Shown: positions 6,142-14,984 of the stretch, piece by piece
How positions within the stretch are numbered: the stretch's first letter is position 1
How the letters are laid out: every line of letters begins with the position of its first letter
Virus record (IMG/VR): IMGVR_UViG_3300023440_000013
Location: 1 to 35,061 of that record
DNA from: a virus
Direction: 5' to 3' (one strand)
Length of the DNA: 35,061 nucleotides
The notes under the pieces: model-generated
Database searches by the model: none
What the model saw: only the letters and a program-made list of their open reading frames with translations
What the model was told of the DNA's origin: nothing
Translations under genes and position numbers: made by a program

Positions 6142-7600
6142 AACCCCGCCAGTATCAACAGATTATATTTTGGGATATGAGAGCGCAGGACAGGCAAGAA
6201 CCGTAAAAATTCCGATATCTGACATTTCTCTTATCGGGCATACTCATACTGAATATTCTCTTATCGGGCATACTCATACTGAATCCGAGATAACCGATTT
6301 ACAACCTTATTTGTTAAATATTACTAATGAACCATTAGGCGACTTATCCGATGTAAGCATCGCTGGGGCAGTAGCTAACCAACAAATTGTTTATAACGGC
6401 ATGTCTTGGTCTGCTCAAGATATGTCTTCCGCTCAAACTGGGTATGGCGAATGGGAATATCAGGCAGTACCGACATCTACTGACCCTGGTTCAAAAAAAT
6501 GTGGTTTCGATAGTCTAACGCTTGCCTCTGTAACCAAGATATATCTTAGTGTCACAAACCGCAGTGGCACGAACATGAGTAATATGCTGAATTTGTTTAA
6601 AAACGGAGACAGAATATATCTTCAGGTTTCTACAGGTTTTACAAAAGCTGTCCTATTCAACGTTGTTGGTATTACTGACAATATTACTTATTTTACATTT
6701 GATGTTACTTATGATAGTGAAGGGTCTGGCGGAAACTTTGCTGATAAAGATCGCGTAAGTGTTGTTCGCGGTAGTATCGGCGGAATTTTAGCCGATGGTT
6801 CTGTTCCTTTAACTGCTGATTGGAATGCTGGCGGGTTTAGTATTACTTGCGCGAATTTAGTATCCAGGAATGGGGCGGCTCCTGTCAAACATGAAATCTA
6901 TACTACATATATAGACAGTCTAAATTACGAACGCCTGGCGATAACTGGAAATAGTGTATCTGTAGAAAGCGCGGGCACTGGGGCTGCTAATATTGATTTG
7001 AAGCTATCTCCGGCGGGGAATGGAGCTGTCCATATAGCGACAGATAAATTGTTATTTAGGTTAAATGGTGAATATATAGAGCGGAGAGCACCCAACACGT
7101 TAAAATTTAAAACAGGTGGTAGTACCAGTCTTGCCTTAAATCTTAACACTATAACCGTCGGACAGTGGGGTTCTGGCGGACTTTCCATACGCGGTGGCTC
7201 TGCTGGTTATGGGAATCCTAACAGAAATGGAACATCTTTAAATATAGAAGCTGGTCTAAGCACTGGGAATGGTGCACCAGCAGGAGTGTTTCTAAAATAT
7301 GCCACTTCAGGTGTTTCAGGTGTTCAAGAGAATCCATCAAAAACTGGGTTTATTTTAGATGGAACAGGTTTTGTGGGAATTGGCTATATAACTCCATCTG
7401 GAAAACTTCACATTACAGAAGATAATGCTAAACCATTTTTAATAGATAAATCAACAGTAGCCGCAGAAGCTCCTGGAGCCGGTATAGGTATGTTGCGGTG
7501 GGAAGCCGGAACAAATACAGGAACATTGAAACTCGTAGCATATTCTGGAACGTCTGCTACTGGAATAACTATTATTGATAATGTTGGATCGGGTAACTAA
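6113..7600 (+). CDS. Tail fibre protein with HxH motifs
   Basis: A 495-residue protein. The N-terminus (residues 1-75) contains the tandem repeat SLIGHTHTEY / SLIGHTHTES; HxH repeats in trimeric phage fibres bind metal along the trimer axis. A central region rich in Gly, Ser, Thr and Asn follows, and a C-terminal part (FKTGGSTSLALN, GFVGIGYITPSGKLHI) resembles the GIGT-x-P-x-xKLHV segments of fibre and spike proteins. No chaperone peptidase motif is seen at the C-terminus. It probably contributes to host recognition. The ATG lies inside the previous gene with GGA upstream, and the stop overlaps the next ATG (TAATG). Confidence 0.75.
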   Translation: MAKISTYPIKTPPVSTDYILGYESAGQARTVKIPISDISLIGHTHTEYSLIGHTHTESEITDLQPYLLNITNEPLGDLSDVSIAGAVANQQIVYNGMSWSAQDMSSAQTGYGEWEYQAVPTSTDPGSKKCGFDSLTLASVTKIYLSVTNRSGTNMSNMLNLFKNGDRIYLQVSTGFTKAVLFNVVGITDNITYFTFDVTYDSEGSGGNFADKDRVSVVRGSIGGILADGSVPLTADWNAGGFSITCANLVSRNGAAPVKHEIYTTYIDSLNYERLAITGNSVSVESAGTGAANIDLKLSPAGNGAVHIATDKLLFRLNGEYIERRAPNTLKFKTGGSTSLALNLNTITVGQWGSGGLSIRGGSAGYGNPNRNGTSLNIEAGLSTGNGAPAGVFLKYATSGVSGVQENPSKTGFILDGTGFVGIGYITPSGKLHITEDNAKPFLIDKSTVAAEAPGAGIGMLRWEAGTNTGTLKLVAYSGTSATGITIIDNVGSGN

Positions 7601-7695
7601 TGAATGATAAACTTTTATATGTGTTATTCGCCATAATTGGCTGGTTGTTTAATGAAATCGTTGATTCTATTCAAGAGATTGATGCTAAACAATAG
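7600..7695 (+). CDS. Small membrane protein (31 aa)
   Basis: A short frame starting in a TAATG overlap with the fibre stop, so coupled translation is likely. It reads MNDKLLYVLFAIIGWLFNEI and ends with an acidic tail (DSIQEIDAKQ). A single hydrophobic segment covers residues 5-17. Tiny membrane proteins next to fibre genes occur in many phages, often in lysis or superinfection control, but nothing here identifies the role. The repeated use of the TAATG junction in this operon supports it as a real gene. Confidence 0.5.
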   Translation: MNDKLLYVLFAIIGWLFNEIVDSIQEIDAKQ

Positions 7696-7724
7696 CAGTT
7701 AGAAATTAAATTAGTCAGGTGTAA

Positions 7725-8081
7725 ATGATGATACAATTCAATACATTAACGTTTAATGGTGTTGCCGATGAATTTGACCTGTCGGCAATGGAATTAATTG
7801 TTAATAACGAAAACAATAAAATCATGGAAGAGAATGAGCGCAGGGCTGCAGAAAATCCACCGCTACCAGTTTTGCCATTATATTCAATGGAAACACAGGA
7901 TGAGCTGGAAAACAGCTATTGTGAAGTTATGACGTTACGTATAAATGAAATACACGAAAGAAACATTCAATCTTGGCGTGATAGTAAACTCAATGAAGGT
8001 GCTCTTTATGGAAGAACTGCCTCAAAAAAACAAATAGAATCTGCTGTTGATTCTTTAAAAGTTCAACATATGCTAGTATAA
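7725..8081 (+). CDS. Hypothetical protein (118 aa), possible fibre accessory
   Basis: An acidic alpha-helical protein (FNTLTFNGVADEFDLSAM, then a run of E, N and R around residues 30-45, then a proline-rich ENPPLPVLPLYSM). AGGTG lies upstream of twin ATGs at 7725 and 7728. It directly follows the fibre and the small membrane protein, the usual position for a fibre assembly protein, but no known chaperone motif is visible. Function not recognised. Confidence 0.6.
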   Translation: MMIQFNTLTFNGVADEFDLSAMELIVNNENNKIMEENERRAAENPPLPVLPLYSMETQDELENSYCEVMTLRINEIHERNIQSWRDSKLNEGALYGRTASKKQIESAVDSLKVQHMLV

Positions 8082-8115
8082 AATTTTATTATTAACAGGA
8101 TGTAGCTCAACAGTG

Positions 8116-8229
8116 ATGAGTATTCAGATGGATTTGTTCGTTATCGAAATCTTTGAAGAAAGTGTTTTAAAACAAATGTTTATTGAAACAATTAAATATC
8201 CAGAAAGGGGAATATTTTATGGGAGATAA
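8116..8229 (+). CDS. Possible small protein (37 aa)
   Basis: The short frame reads MSIQMDLFVIEIFEESVLKQ and continues to YGR. An AGGA element lies about 15 bases upstream, further than usual, so translation is uncertain. It fills an otherwise empty gap and its stop overlaps the next gene by 11 bases. No domain recognised. Confidence 0.3.
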   Translation: MSIQMDLFVIEIFEESVLKQMFIETIKYPERGIFYGR

Positions 8230-8371
8230 AGAAATATTGAACTTTATTGGACAGGCGACAGATGTTGTTAGGTCTCAAAGCACAGAAATGATGCGAATAA
8301 AAGGCAAGTCATTGCTTTGGTTAGCCGATAAAATAGAAGAAACTGACAAAGAAGAGAAGGATGCGGATTGA
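8219..8371 (+). CDS. Small hypothetical protein (50 aa)
   Basis: The ATG at 8219 (MGDKEILNFIGQATDVVRSQ) follows AGAAAGGGGAA, a strong ribosome site, and is preferred over a TTG at 8183. The protein is amphipathic and helical with an acidic tail (ETDKEEKDAD). It overlaps the next gene start by 11 bases. Function not recognised. Confidence 0.55.
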   Translation: MGDKEILNFIGQATDVVRSQSTEMMRIKGKSLLWLADKIEETDKEEKDAD

Positions 8372-9689
8372 TAAATTCGCTGGATTAAATAACGTATTAC
8401 TGCCTGAGAAAACACCAGAAGAGTTTTTAAAGAAAGCAGATAACGTTAATATTGATAATCTTGGAGGAATAACTAAACGTCAAGGTTATAGCAAGATTAT
8501 GTCTGGCGTTTTTCATTCGTTATGGTCTGATAAAAAGCGATGTTTTTTTGTAAAAGATAATGAGTTAAAAGAGCTTTCTGTAGATTTAACGGACAAGTAT
8601 TTACAGCATTATCAATGGGTAGCATCTACTGAGTCCATATTGGATTTGACTGGAGACCCGTTACTTGATTTGGCGGGTAACCCTATTTTCCCTGAAAACC
8701 CGCAGTTGGTTGATTACACGGCACAATTTCAAGGCGAAGTTAAATTTGAAGAGCTTGATGGTAAATATTATTTTATATCCGAACATGAGAATGGTGTAAT
8801 AGATGGCAGACTTATAAGACCGTTTGGTGTCCCACAGGTTGTCAACCTTCCTGGTCTAAGCGCTGGAATTGGCTCATTAACAGCGGGAACATATCTGGTC
8901 TGTTATACCTATGTTGATTCCAATGGATTGGAAGGTGGGACAATAGCAGCAGCAAGCATTACTGTTTTGGATGGCTCTTCTATTAATATCAGCAATATTA
9001 TTATCCCTGCGCAATATAAGGCCAGAATATATGTTAGTAATGGTGGCTCTCAAATGTATAAACTAGGAGACACTGAAAGTTCAGTTTATATATTTAATGA
9101 CGCAAAAGACCTGACAACACCACTGAGAACATTCAATATATCCGATGCCCCTAATGGTAGACATATAAGATATTTTAAAGGAAGGATGTTTATTGCGCAG
9201 GATAATGCTCTTTTTTATAGCGAACCGCAACGAGTCGATAAGTTTAATTTAGCAGATAATTTTTTATTGTTTGGCGGCAATATAACAGCATTAATGCCTG
9301 TAGAGGATGGTATTTGGGTTGGTGCGGATAAGCTGTACTTCTTGGCAGGGACGAATCCTAAAGAATTTACAAAAGTTTTAAAAGAGGATGTAAATTGCGT
9401 AGAAGGCTCTGATACAAGGGTTCAGGGCGCTTATACTGGAGCAATCAGTTATCATTGGATGGTGACGACAACGAATGGGGTGTATACATTACATAATAGC
9501 GGAGAAATGAAGAATGTAACCGCCAAGAATGTGGACGTAGGATATAGTGATGGTGCGGCTTCTGAGTTTGTTCAAAAAGAAGGGATGAACCAGTATGTTG
9601 CATTAATGAAAAATAATAGGCCAAATAATTTACGTGTATCCGAATCGGTTACGGTTACACATATTAGAAACGGTATTGTAATTTCATAA
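8361..9689 (+). CDS. Virion structural protein, tail-tube-associated type (442 aa)
   Basis: The protein begins MRIDKFAGLNNVLLPEK, then KKADNVNIDNLGGITKRQGY, a pattern (xxNVxxDxxGxLxxRxGY) seen at the start of large beta-propeller-like podophage tail proteins. The rest is beta-rich with short repeated motifs, including WSDKKRCFFVKDNELKEL near the N-terminus, AGTYLVCYTYVDSNGLEGG in the middle (fibronectin-like) and IWVGADKLYFLAG later. It likely sits at the tail tube or adsorption apparatus. The ATG is inside the previous gene with AGAGAAGG upstream. Assignment is by fold pattern and location, not by a defined catalytic motif. Confidence 0.6.
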   Translation: MRIDKFAGLNNVLLPEKTPEEFLKKADNVNIDNLGGITKRQGYSKIMSGVFHSLWSDKKRCFFVKDNELKELSVDLTDKYLQHYQWVASTESILDLTGDPLLDLAGNPIFPENPQLVDYTAQFQGEVKFEELDGKYYFISEHENGVIDGRLIRPFGVPQVVNLPGLSAGIGSLTAGTYLVCYTYVDSNGLEGGTIAAASITVLDGSSINISNIIIPAQYKARIYVSNGGSQMYKLGDTESSVYIFNDAKDLTTPLRTFNISDAPNGRHIRYFKGRMFIAQDNALFYSEPQRVDKFNLADNFLLFGGNITALMPVEDGIWVGADKLYFLAGTNPKEFTKVLKEDVNCVEGSDTRVQGAYTGAISYHWMVTTTNGVYTLHNSGEMKNVTAKNVDVGYSDGAASEFVQKEGMNQYVALMKNNRPNNLRVSESVTVTHIRNGIVIS

Positions 9690-9729
9690 TACCACATTAG
9701 CCCGTCGGGAGACGCGCAGGAGTTATAAA

Positions 9730-10287
9730 ATGCAAAATATTATCGCGCCTAACAATGGCGATATCTCTAAATCAAAAGCAAGATTAAAGGGTATATGGGA
9801 AATTGAACACGTTAGTCCGTCAAGGGGTTTTTGTGAGAAGTTCTCTGCTCATAATATCGTCGTAAATGAAGGTCTTGATTATTTGCTGGATGTAGGTTTG
9901 TCAGGTGGCGTAGCAAATGCAACCCATTATATTGGCGTTTTTAAAGGCAACTATACTCCTGTTGCTACGGCCACAGCCGCAACCATTGTGACAGATAGCA
10001 CCGAAGTTGTAGCCACTACAGATGTTACAGCAACAGCTCGTGTTCAATGGGTAGAAGGCGGAGTATCAGGCCAGACTATTACGAACAGTGCTTCCCCTGC
10101 AGTGTATACGTTTAACGGGACAATGACTATTTACGGATTGTTCTTGATTTCCAATGCAACAATGCCAACTCCGCCAGCAGGTACCAAGTTGATTAGCTGC
10201 GTAAGATTCCCATCTTCACGTAACGTAGTTGCTACTGATACGTTAAATATCACCTATCAACTGAGTGCGGCAGACGATGGAATCTAA
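9730..10287 (+). CDS. Phage structural protein, conserved tail family (185 aa)
   Basis: The protein has the conserved block NIVVNEGLDYLLDVGLSGG (residues about 44-62), then YIGVFKGNYTPVATATAATI and SGQTITNSASPAVYTFNGTMTIYGLFLIS, ending LNITYQLSAADDGI. This order is common in virion proteins of many phages with small tails. It is all beta in character, with no enzyme motif. CAGGAG seven bases upstream of the ATG is the best ribosome site in the area, so strong expression is likely. The stop overlaps the next start as TAATG. Confidence 0.65.
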   Translation: MQNIIAPNNGDISKSKARLKGIWEIEHVSPSRGFCEKFSAHNIVVNEGLDYLLDVGLSGGVANATHYIGVFKGNYTPVATATAATIVTDSTEVVATTDVTATARVQWVEGGVSGQTITNSASPAVYTFNGTMTIYGLFLISNATMPTPPAGTKLISCVRFPSSRNVVATDTLNITYQLSAADDGI

Positions 10288-11858
10288 TGCGATGGACTAA
10301 AACACTTCGCATATCTGCAAACGTAAGTCTCAGTGATATAGAGATAAACCGTTTGCGTACAGAGTTTGGCAAAATTGCCAAGCAAGCGGAATATTTTGGT
10401 CATAAGTATACCAGGAGAAAAATTGTATACGATGACATGGAAGTTATTTATACATACGGTAAGAATATTAATGGTATCCAGGTTAATGCGGTAAGTCCAT
10501 CAGAAGTTGACATCAAGTCCGCAGGGTTCTATTTTTATAATCCCTATTATTATAATCCCCTTTATGGTGATTCTCCCGATTCTTATGATAGCGACCAGTA
10601 TGTGTTTATTCCGTCTTCTGATGGAGGTCTTGACGAGAACGCAGCGATCATTATACATGGGAGTGGGTCTAAGGGTACGCGCGAAGTCTTCGGGACAAGG
10701 TCGTGGACAAGTGATACCAGAACTATAAGCTGGATTCAAGCTGGCGTGTATGGTGGAGTGGGTGTGAGAGACTCGTCTGTGGGAGAAGGGATTATATATA
10801 GGGATGGCATAAGAGTATTTACAGATTTAACGGATTATCGACCGTCGATATATAAGTATGGATTATCTACGAAGCGATATTTTCGTGGTGCAGCTTTAAC
10901 GGATGAAGGGATTTATATAGGTGTATCTACATTAAGGCCAGCGTATTTAAGGTTTCAATCGGAATCATCCGTTGTATTTTATGATGAATCGGGTTCAGTG
11001 TTGAACTCTATTCAGATAGTAGATGGTTTAAATGAGGTTATTTCTGGAGATGTAGAGATATCTCCTAACGTAAAAGAACTATCAGTTCGTGTTGCGTTGA
11101 TTGATTTAACAAAATATGGAGACATCGTAACAGGGTACAAATTTCGACAATATAGGATAGACGGAACATCAATATCATTAAAGTCTGAGCAGGATGGTTT
11201 TTTTTACTTCGGATATACAAGAGACAATATTCTGAAATCGGCTTATTATGACGGGACAAATCTTTGGTCTGAGAATGCGGCTAACTTGCAATTAGGCCAT
11301 GCCATATCAGAGTATTGGCCTGAACATGAAGTAATGTACTTTGGTTGGTTTGATGCGAGTCGTTTTTCCACTCCTCCTTATATTTCATATATTGTGGACT
11401 TACCAAGATATTTAGTAGTTGGAGATATTCTATACAAAGCGATCATGGAGAAAGGAAAGCCTGTTAGCATCACTGCAGAAAAGTTTGAAAAGAAAGCTGG
11501 ATTCATACAAACAAAATCAGAAGCCTACGCTAATGCGCTTGGTAATTTTGGTTTTGCTAATGTTAGGCCTGGCAGAGCAGATGGGTATTCAGATTATATT
11601 TATTTTGATGTCGCATTAATAGGCGGCAGTAATCCAGCAAGTTTACACGAAGACAGGTTCGGTAATATTGTTATTTATGCACCACCGTTTCTTATAGAAA
11701 AGAATCCTAACGGGCGGATAGTTGACCACACCAAAAAATGGTATAACGGATGGTATAATGACTTCGCTTTTGATGATAATGGGTACTTCAAATTCCTTCT
11801 TTCAGGCGGTGTTGGCGGTGTAAGAGAGACAGCAACAAACATAATTACTACAGGTTAA
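10287..11858 (+). CDS. Tail protein of unknown role (523 aa), Tyr-rich
   Basis: The N-terminus (residues 1-60, RISANVSLSDIEINRLRTEFGKIAKQ) is helical; the rest is beta-rich and Tyr/Gly/Asp-rich, with a striking YFYNPYYYNPLYG stretch at about residues 82-95. Repeated Y-x-G and D-G turns would suit a propeller or fibre. It lies between two confirmed virion-type genes and is coupled to the previous one by TAATG. No known domain is recognised. A receptor-binding or tail-knob role is possible. Confidence 0.6.
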   Translation: MRWTKTLRISANVSLSDIEINRLRTEFGKIAKQAEYFGHKYTRRKIVYDDMEVIYTYGKNINGIQVNAVSPSEVDIKSAGFYFYNPYYYNPLYGDSPDSYDSDQYVFIPSSDGGLDENAAIIIHGSGSKGTREVFGTRSWTSDTRTISWIQAGVYGGVGVRDSSVGEGIIYRDGIRVFTDLTDYRPSIYKYGLSTKRYFRGAALTDEGIYIGVSTLRPAYLRFQSESSVVFYDESGSVLNSIQIVDGLNEVISGDVEISPNVKELSVRVALIDLTKYGDIVTGYKFRQYRIDGTSISLKSEQDGFFYFGYTRDNILKSAYYDGTNLWSENAANLQLGHAISEYWPEHEVMYFGWFDASRFSTPPYISYIVDLPRYLVVGDILYKAIMEKGKPVSITAEKFEKKAGFIQTKSEAYANALGNFGFANVRPGRADGYSDYIYFDVALIGGSNPASLHEDRFGNIVIYAPPFLIEKNPNGRIVDHTKKWYNGWYNDFAFDDNGYFKFLLSGGVGGVRETATNIITTG

Positions 11859-11862
11859 TACA

Positions 11863-12261
11863 ATGACAACAGTATCAGGAACTATAACAGAATCCACTAA
11901 TATAACAGATTGGGACATAACGGCGTTGAATGTGCCAGATGGGAGTTTGTGGTACACGAGAACATCAGGAGCAACATCTTATTCTATAACGCTACCAAAT
12001 AATCATCCTGTGTTTTTGGTCTTTGCGCCACGAATTGATTTGGTTTGGGCAGCAAGTACAGCCGTTACACTGGGTCAATTTGTTTGTTCTCTTGATCCAG
12101 TGGCAAATCCGCACATATGGAAATGCACTACTGGCGGGACAACTGGAACAACAGAGCCGACTTGGGCTACATCAGGAACAACCAGTGATGGGTCGGTGGT
12201 GTGGACTTATGTTAATAAGTTAGTTCAGCCTCTTTGTGAGGGACCAATTATTCCTGTTTAA
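11863..12261 (+). CDS. Virion protein with carbohydrate-binding-like repeat (132 aa)
   Basis: Residues about 55-117 read VWAASTAVTLGQFVCS ... HIWKCTTGGTTGTTEPTW ... TTSDGSVVWTYV. This pattern (A-x-T-x-Y-x-G-x-V, then Y-x-C-x-x-G-T-S-G-x-x-E-P-x-W, then DG-x-V-x-W) is a small domain often found in phage tail proteins and in sugar-binding modules. A surface-binding role is therefore plausible. It lies four bases after the previous stop and overlaps the next start (TAATG). The N-terminal 50 residues are a separate beta segment of unknown type. Confidence 0.6.
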   Translation: MTTVSGTITESTNITDWDITALNVPDGSLWYTRTSGATSYSITLPNNHPVFLVFAPRIDLVWAASTAVTLGQFVCSLDPVANPHIWKCTTGGTTGTTEPTWATSGTTSDGSVVWTYVNKLVQPLCEGPIIPV

Positions 12262-14984
12262 TGTACACGCCATCTAGTAATTTTTCGCTTAGTTCTGCGA
12301 ACTATACTCCATTAACAAATTTTGTTATTGAAGGGTTTTATACGCCTATAACAAATTTTACTGTTCCAGTAGAATACGCGGCAACGACTAATTTTGTTGT
12401 GCAGCGTGGCGCTTATACACCTTCAGGCAATTTTTCTGTAATAGAGGTTTTCTATAAGCCAACAACAAATTTTAATGTTGACGTATTGTCTGGTGTTGAT
12501 GGCGTTAAATTATCAGAATATGTAAGTAGTGTTTATAATGGATATATATCGTTATCTGATGGAGCTATTTTATCAGAAAATGCAGTTGCGAACTTAGTCC
12601 CAGGCATTGTTTCAGACGGAGTAAAGTTATCAGAATCAGTATTTATTTCACATAATATACCCATTAATATATCAGATGGCATTACTATGTCTGATAGTGG
12701 GTATATAGTTGGTGATCCTAATATTACTATCCTTGATGGGATAAAAATAGCTGAGTCTGTAGGCACTGTCGCAACATTGAACTCATCTGTTATAGATGGG
12801 GCTTCTTTGTCGGAGTGTTATAGAAGTCGTGTTTCTGGGGCAGGTAGTTCGGCTTTGATTCTTGCACAGCAGTTACAAGGCTATGCCCATCCAGCGTCTT
12901 CTGGTGATGGCAAATTGTTGTTATTAAATGGACATGAATTTCGTTACAGAGACCCTTATGGAAATGGAACTCTTAGTTGGTTGATTTTGCAAAACACCAT
13001 TGACCCATTAACGGATTCTGGCGTTAATGCGCCTATTTACTTAGACTTTTCCTGGATATCTGATGACTCAAGAATGTGTGCGGTTTGTATCAAGGAGCAA
13101 CCAAGCGAAGATTATTATCTTGTAAGATATTTGCGAATAGGCAATTCACCCACGACCTGGACGTGGAGCTACCAATCTAAAACAAATATATCCTCTTTAA
13201 ATCCTAATTCCACAACAACATGGGCTATATCAGAAGATGGATTGTATTTGGCTGTAAAAACGCTGAATAGTAGTGTTTATGGGATAGATATATATAAATG
13301 GAATTCAAATAACTATGTCTTTTCTTATTCTATTTCTCCAGGATTTACCGTAGGCGAAATTTCAATACGTAATAATGCTCTTGTTATTATAAATACTGAT
13401 TTCAATAACCCATGCGACTTGACTGATAACATTGGAAGGGCGCATTTGTTCGAGAATGTTTCCGATACATGGACTGAAGTTGCTACTTTCTTTGACAAAT
13501 CACAATCAGGGCTAACAAATTTCGGTGTTTATATAGCATTTAAAGGCAATCATTTAGTAGCGCTTGAAATACAGATATCAAGTAGCGGGAGGAAGAGTTC
13601 AACAGGTTTTTTTGTAATTGAATACGATCCCGTTTATAAAAAATTTAAAAGGTCTAATTTTGTAACTGAGTACAACGCAAAAACATATAGTTTTTCAACT
13701 TTCGATATATCTGTTGATGCATCGTATATATTTTTTTATGAACGTACGTTTCCAAATTTTATACAAATATTTTCTGGATCCAATCCAAGACCCAGTGTAT
13801 CTGATTCCGCAATAATTTCTGAAAAATTGTTAGTCCAGTCCAATGACTGGATAACAGAAAATATACGTTTTGGCGAAGCCCTTGCTTTTATTATATCTGC
13901 TATTACATCTGACGGTGTTAAATTATCGGAATCATCATCTGCGTTAAAAGTTTTAAATCTTTTAGCATCGGATTCGGCGTTGCTTGCAGAAATTGTAACA
14001 GCAAAACAAATCAATGCTGTTGCAGATATTATTAAATTATCCGATCAAGCACTATCAACTCAAAATATAATAGCGACATTTAGCGATATTGTTCTGTTTC
14101 TTGAGCAGGCGAATGTTTCAATTATTGATCTTGTTTCGGATAGTTTAGTTTTATCTGAATCAATCGTTACTTTATGCAATCTTGCTCAGGATGTATCTGA
14201 TGCTTTAATTTCAAGTGATTCTGTATCCACTCAAAATACTCAATATGAACAACTTAATGAACTAATAAATCTTATTGAGTCTTTGTCGAGCATATTCAGT
14301 AAGTTTGTGTCTGATGGTCTAAATCTGTCAGAAGCCTTGACTTCGTTATATACTGCAAAGATATCTATATTAGAAAGTTTTAATATAGCAGAAACCCCAT
14401 CGAACATTATAACTCTTGGCGTTCTCATATCAGAGACTGCTAATATTAGAGAATCATTATTAACTAAGGCTGATTTATTTAGTGTTTTAAGCGATGGGTT
14501 TATTTTAAAAGAAGGTGGTGACGGCGGAGCTACTTATCTTGGATATGTGTTAAACACCGAAAACTTTGCATTAACTCAATGGCAGAATTTCAATTTCAAT
14601 TCATTGTGTAATTTTAATAATGAATTGTTAATGGCAAGTGATACTGGTCTTTATAAGTTAGGTGGAACCACAGATGATGGTACAACAATAAACGCACAAA
14701 TAGAAACAGCGGCATTTAATTTTAACGACATGATGGCCATTCCTAAAGTTTATATAGGAGCGAGTATGGATGGTTCTGTCGTTCTTAGGGTTAGAGTTGG
14801 CGGCAAAGAAAAAGCTGATTATTTGTTGACAGATAATGGCGTGGATGTGAATACCCAAAGAATTAAATTAGGCAGAGGGTTAAGAGGCAGGTCTTGGCAA
14901 TTTGAATTAATCACACAATCTAATTCTCAATTAGATATGGATAGTATTGAGTTTAATCCTGTAGCGATTAAGAGGAAAATATAA
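12261..14984 (+). CDS. Repeat-rich tail protein (907 aa)
   Basis: Residues 1-75 hold six copies of a 12-14 residue unit with the pattern YTPxxNFxV. From about residue 78 a second repeat of the pattern xSDGVKLSESxxx begins; about six copies precede and about a dozen follow an inserted region (residues about 195-510) that looks like a beta propeller or sandwich. The C-terminus (residues about 755-907: LGYVLNTENFALTQWQNFNF, then LGRGLRGRSWQFELITQ) carries the RGLRGRxWQFEL motif common in podophage tail proteins. The repeats make a fibrous or rod-like structure likely. Coupled to both neighbours by TAATG. Confidence 0.7.
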   Translation: MYTPSSNFSLSSANYTPLTNFVIEGFYTPITNFTVPVEYAATTNFVVQRGAYTPSGNFSVIEVFYKPTTNFNVDVLSGVDGVKLSEYVSSVYNGYISLSDGAILSENAVANLVPGIVSDGVKLSESVFISHNIPINISDGITMSDSGYIVGDPNITILDGIKIAESVGTVATLNSSVIDGASLSECYRSRVSGAGSSALILAQQLQGYAHPASSGDGKLLLLNGHEFRYRDPYGNGTLSWLILQNTIDPLTDSGVNAPIYLDFSWISDDSRMCAVCIKEQPSEDYYLVRYLRIGNSPTTWTWSYQSKTNISSLNPNSTTTWAISEDGLYLAVKTLNSSVYGIDIYKWNSNNYVFSYSISPGFTVGEISIRNNALVIINTDFNNPCDLTDNIGRAHLFENVSDTWTEVATFFDKSQSGLTNFGVYIAFKGNHLVALEIQISSSGRKSSTGFFVIEYDPVYKKFKRSNFVTEYNAKTYSFSTFDISVDASYIFFYERTFPNFIQIFSGSNPRPSVSDSAIISEKLLVQSNDWITENIRFGEALAFIISAITSDGVKLSESSSALKVLNLLASDSALLAEIVTAKQINAVADIIKLSDQALSTQNIIATFSDIVLFLEQANVSIIDLVSDSLVLSESIVTLCNLAQDVSDALISSDSVSTQNTQYEQLNELINLIESLSSIFSKFVSDGLNLSEALTSLYTAKISILESFNIAETPSNIITLGVLISETANIRESLLTKADLFSVLSDGFILKEGGDGGATYLGYVLNTENFALTQWQNFNFNSLCNFNNELLMASDTGLYKLGGTTDDGTTINAQIETAAFNFNDMMAIPKVYIGASMDGSVVLRVRVGGKEKADYLLTDNGVDVNTQRIKLGRGLRGRSWQFELITQSNSQLDMDSIEFNPVAIKRKI

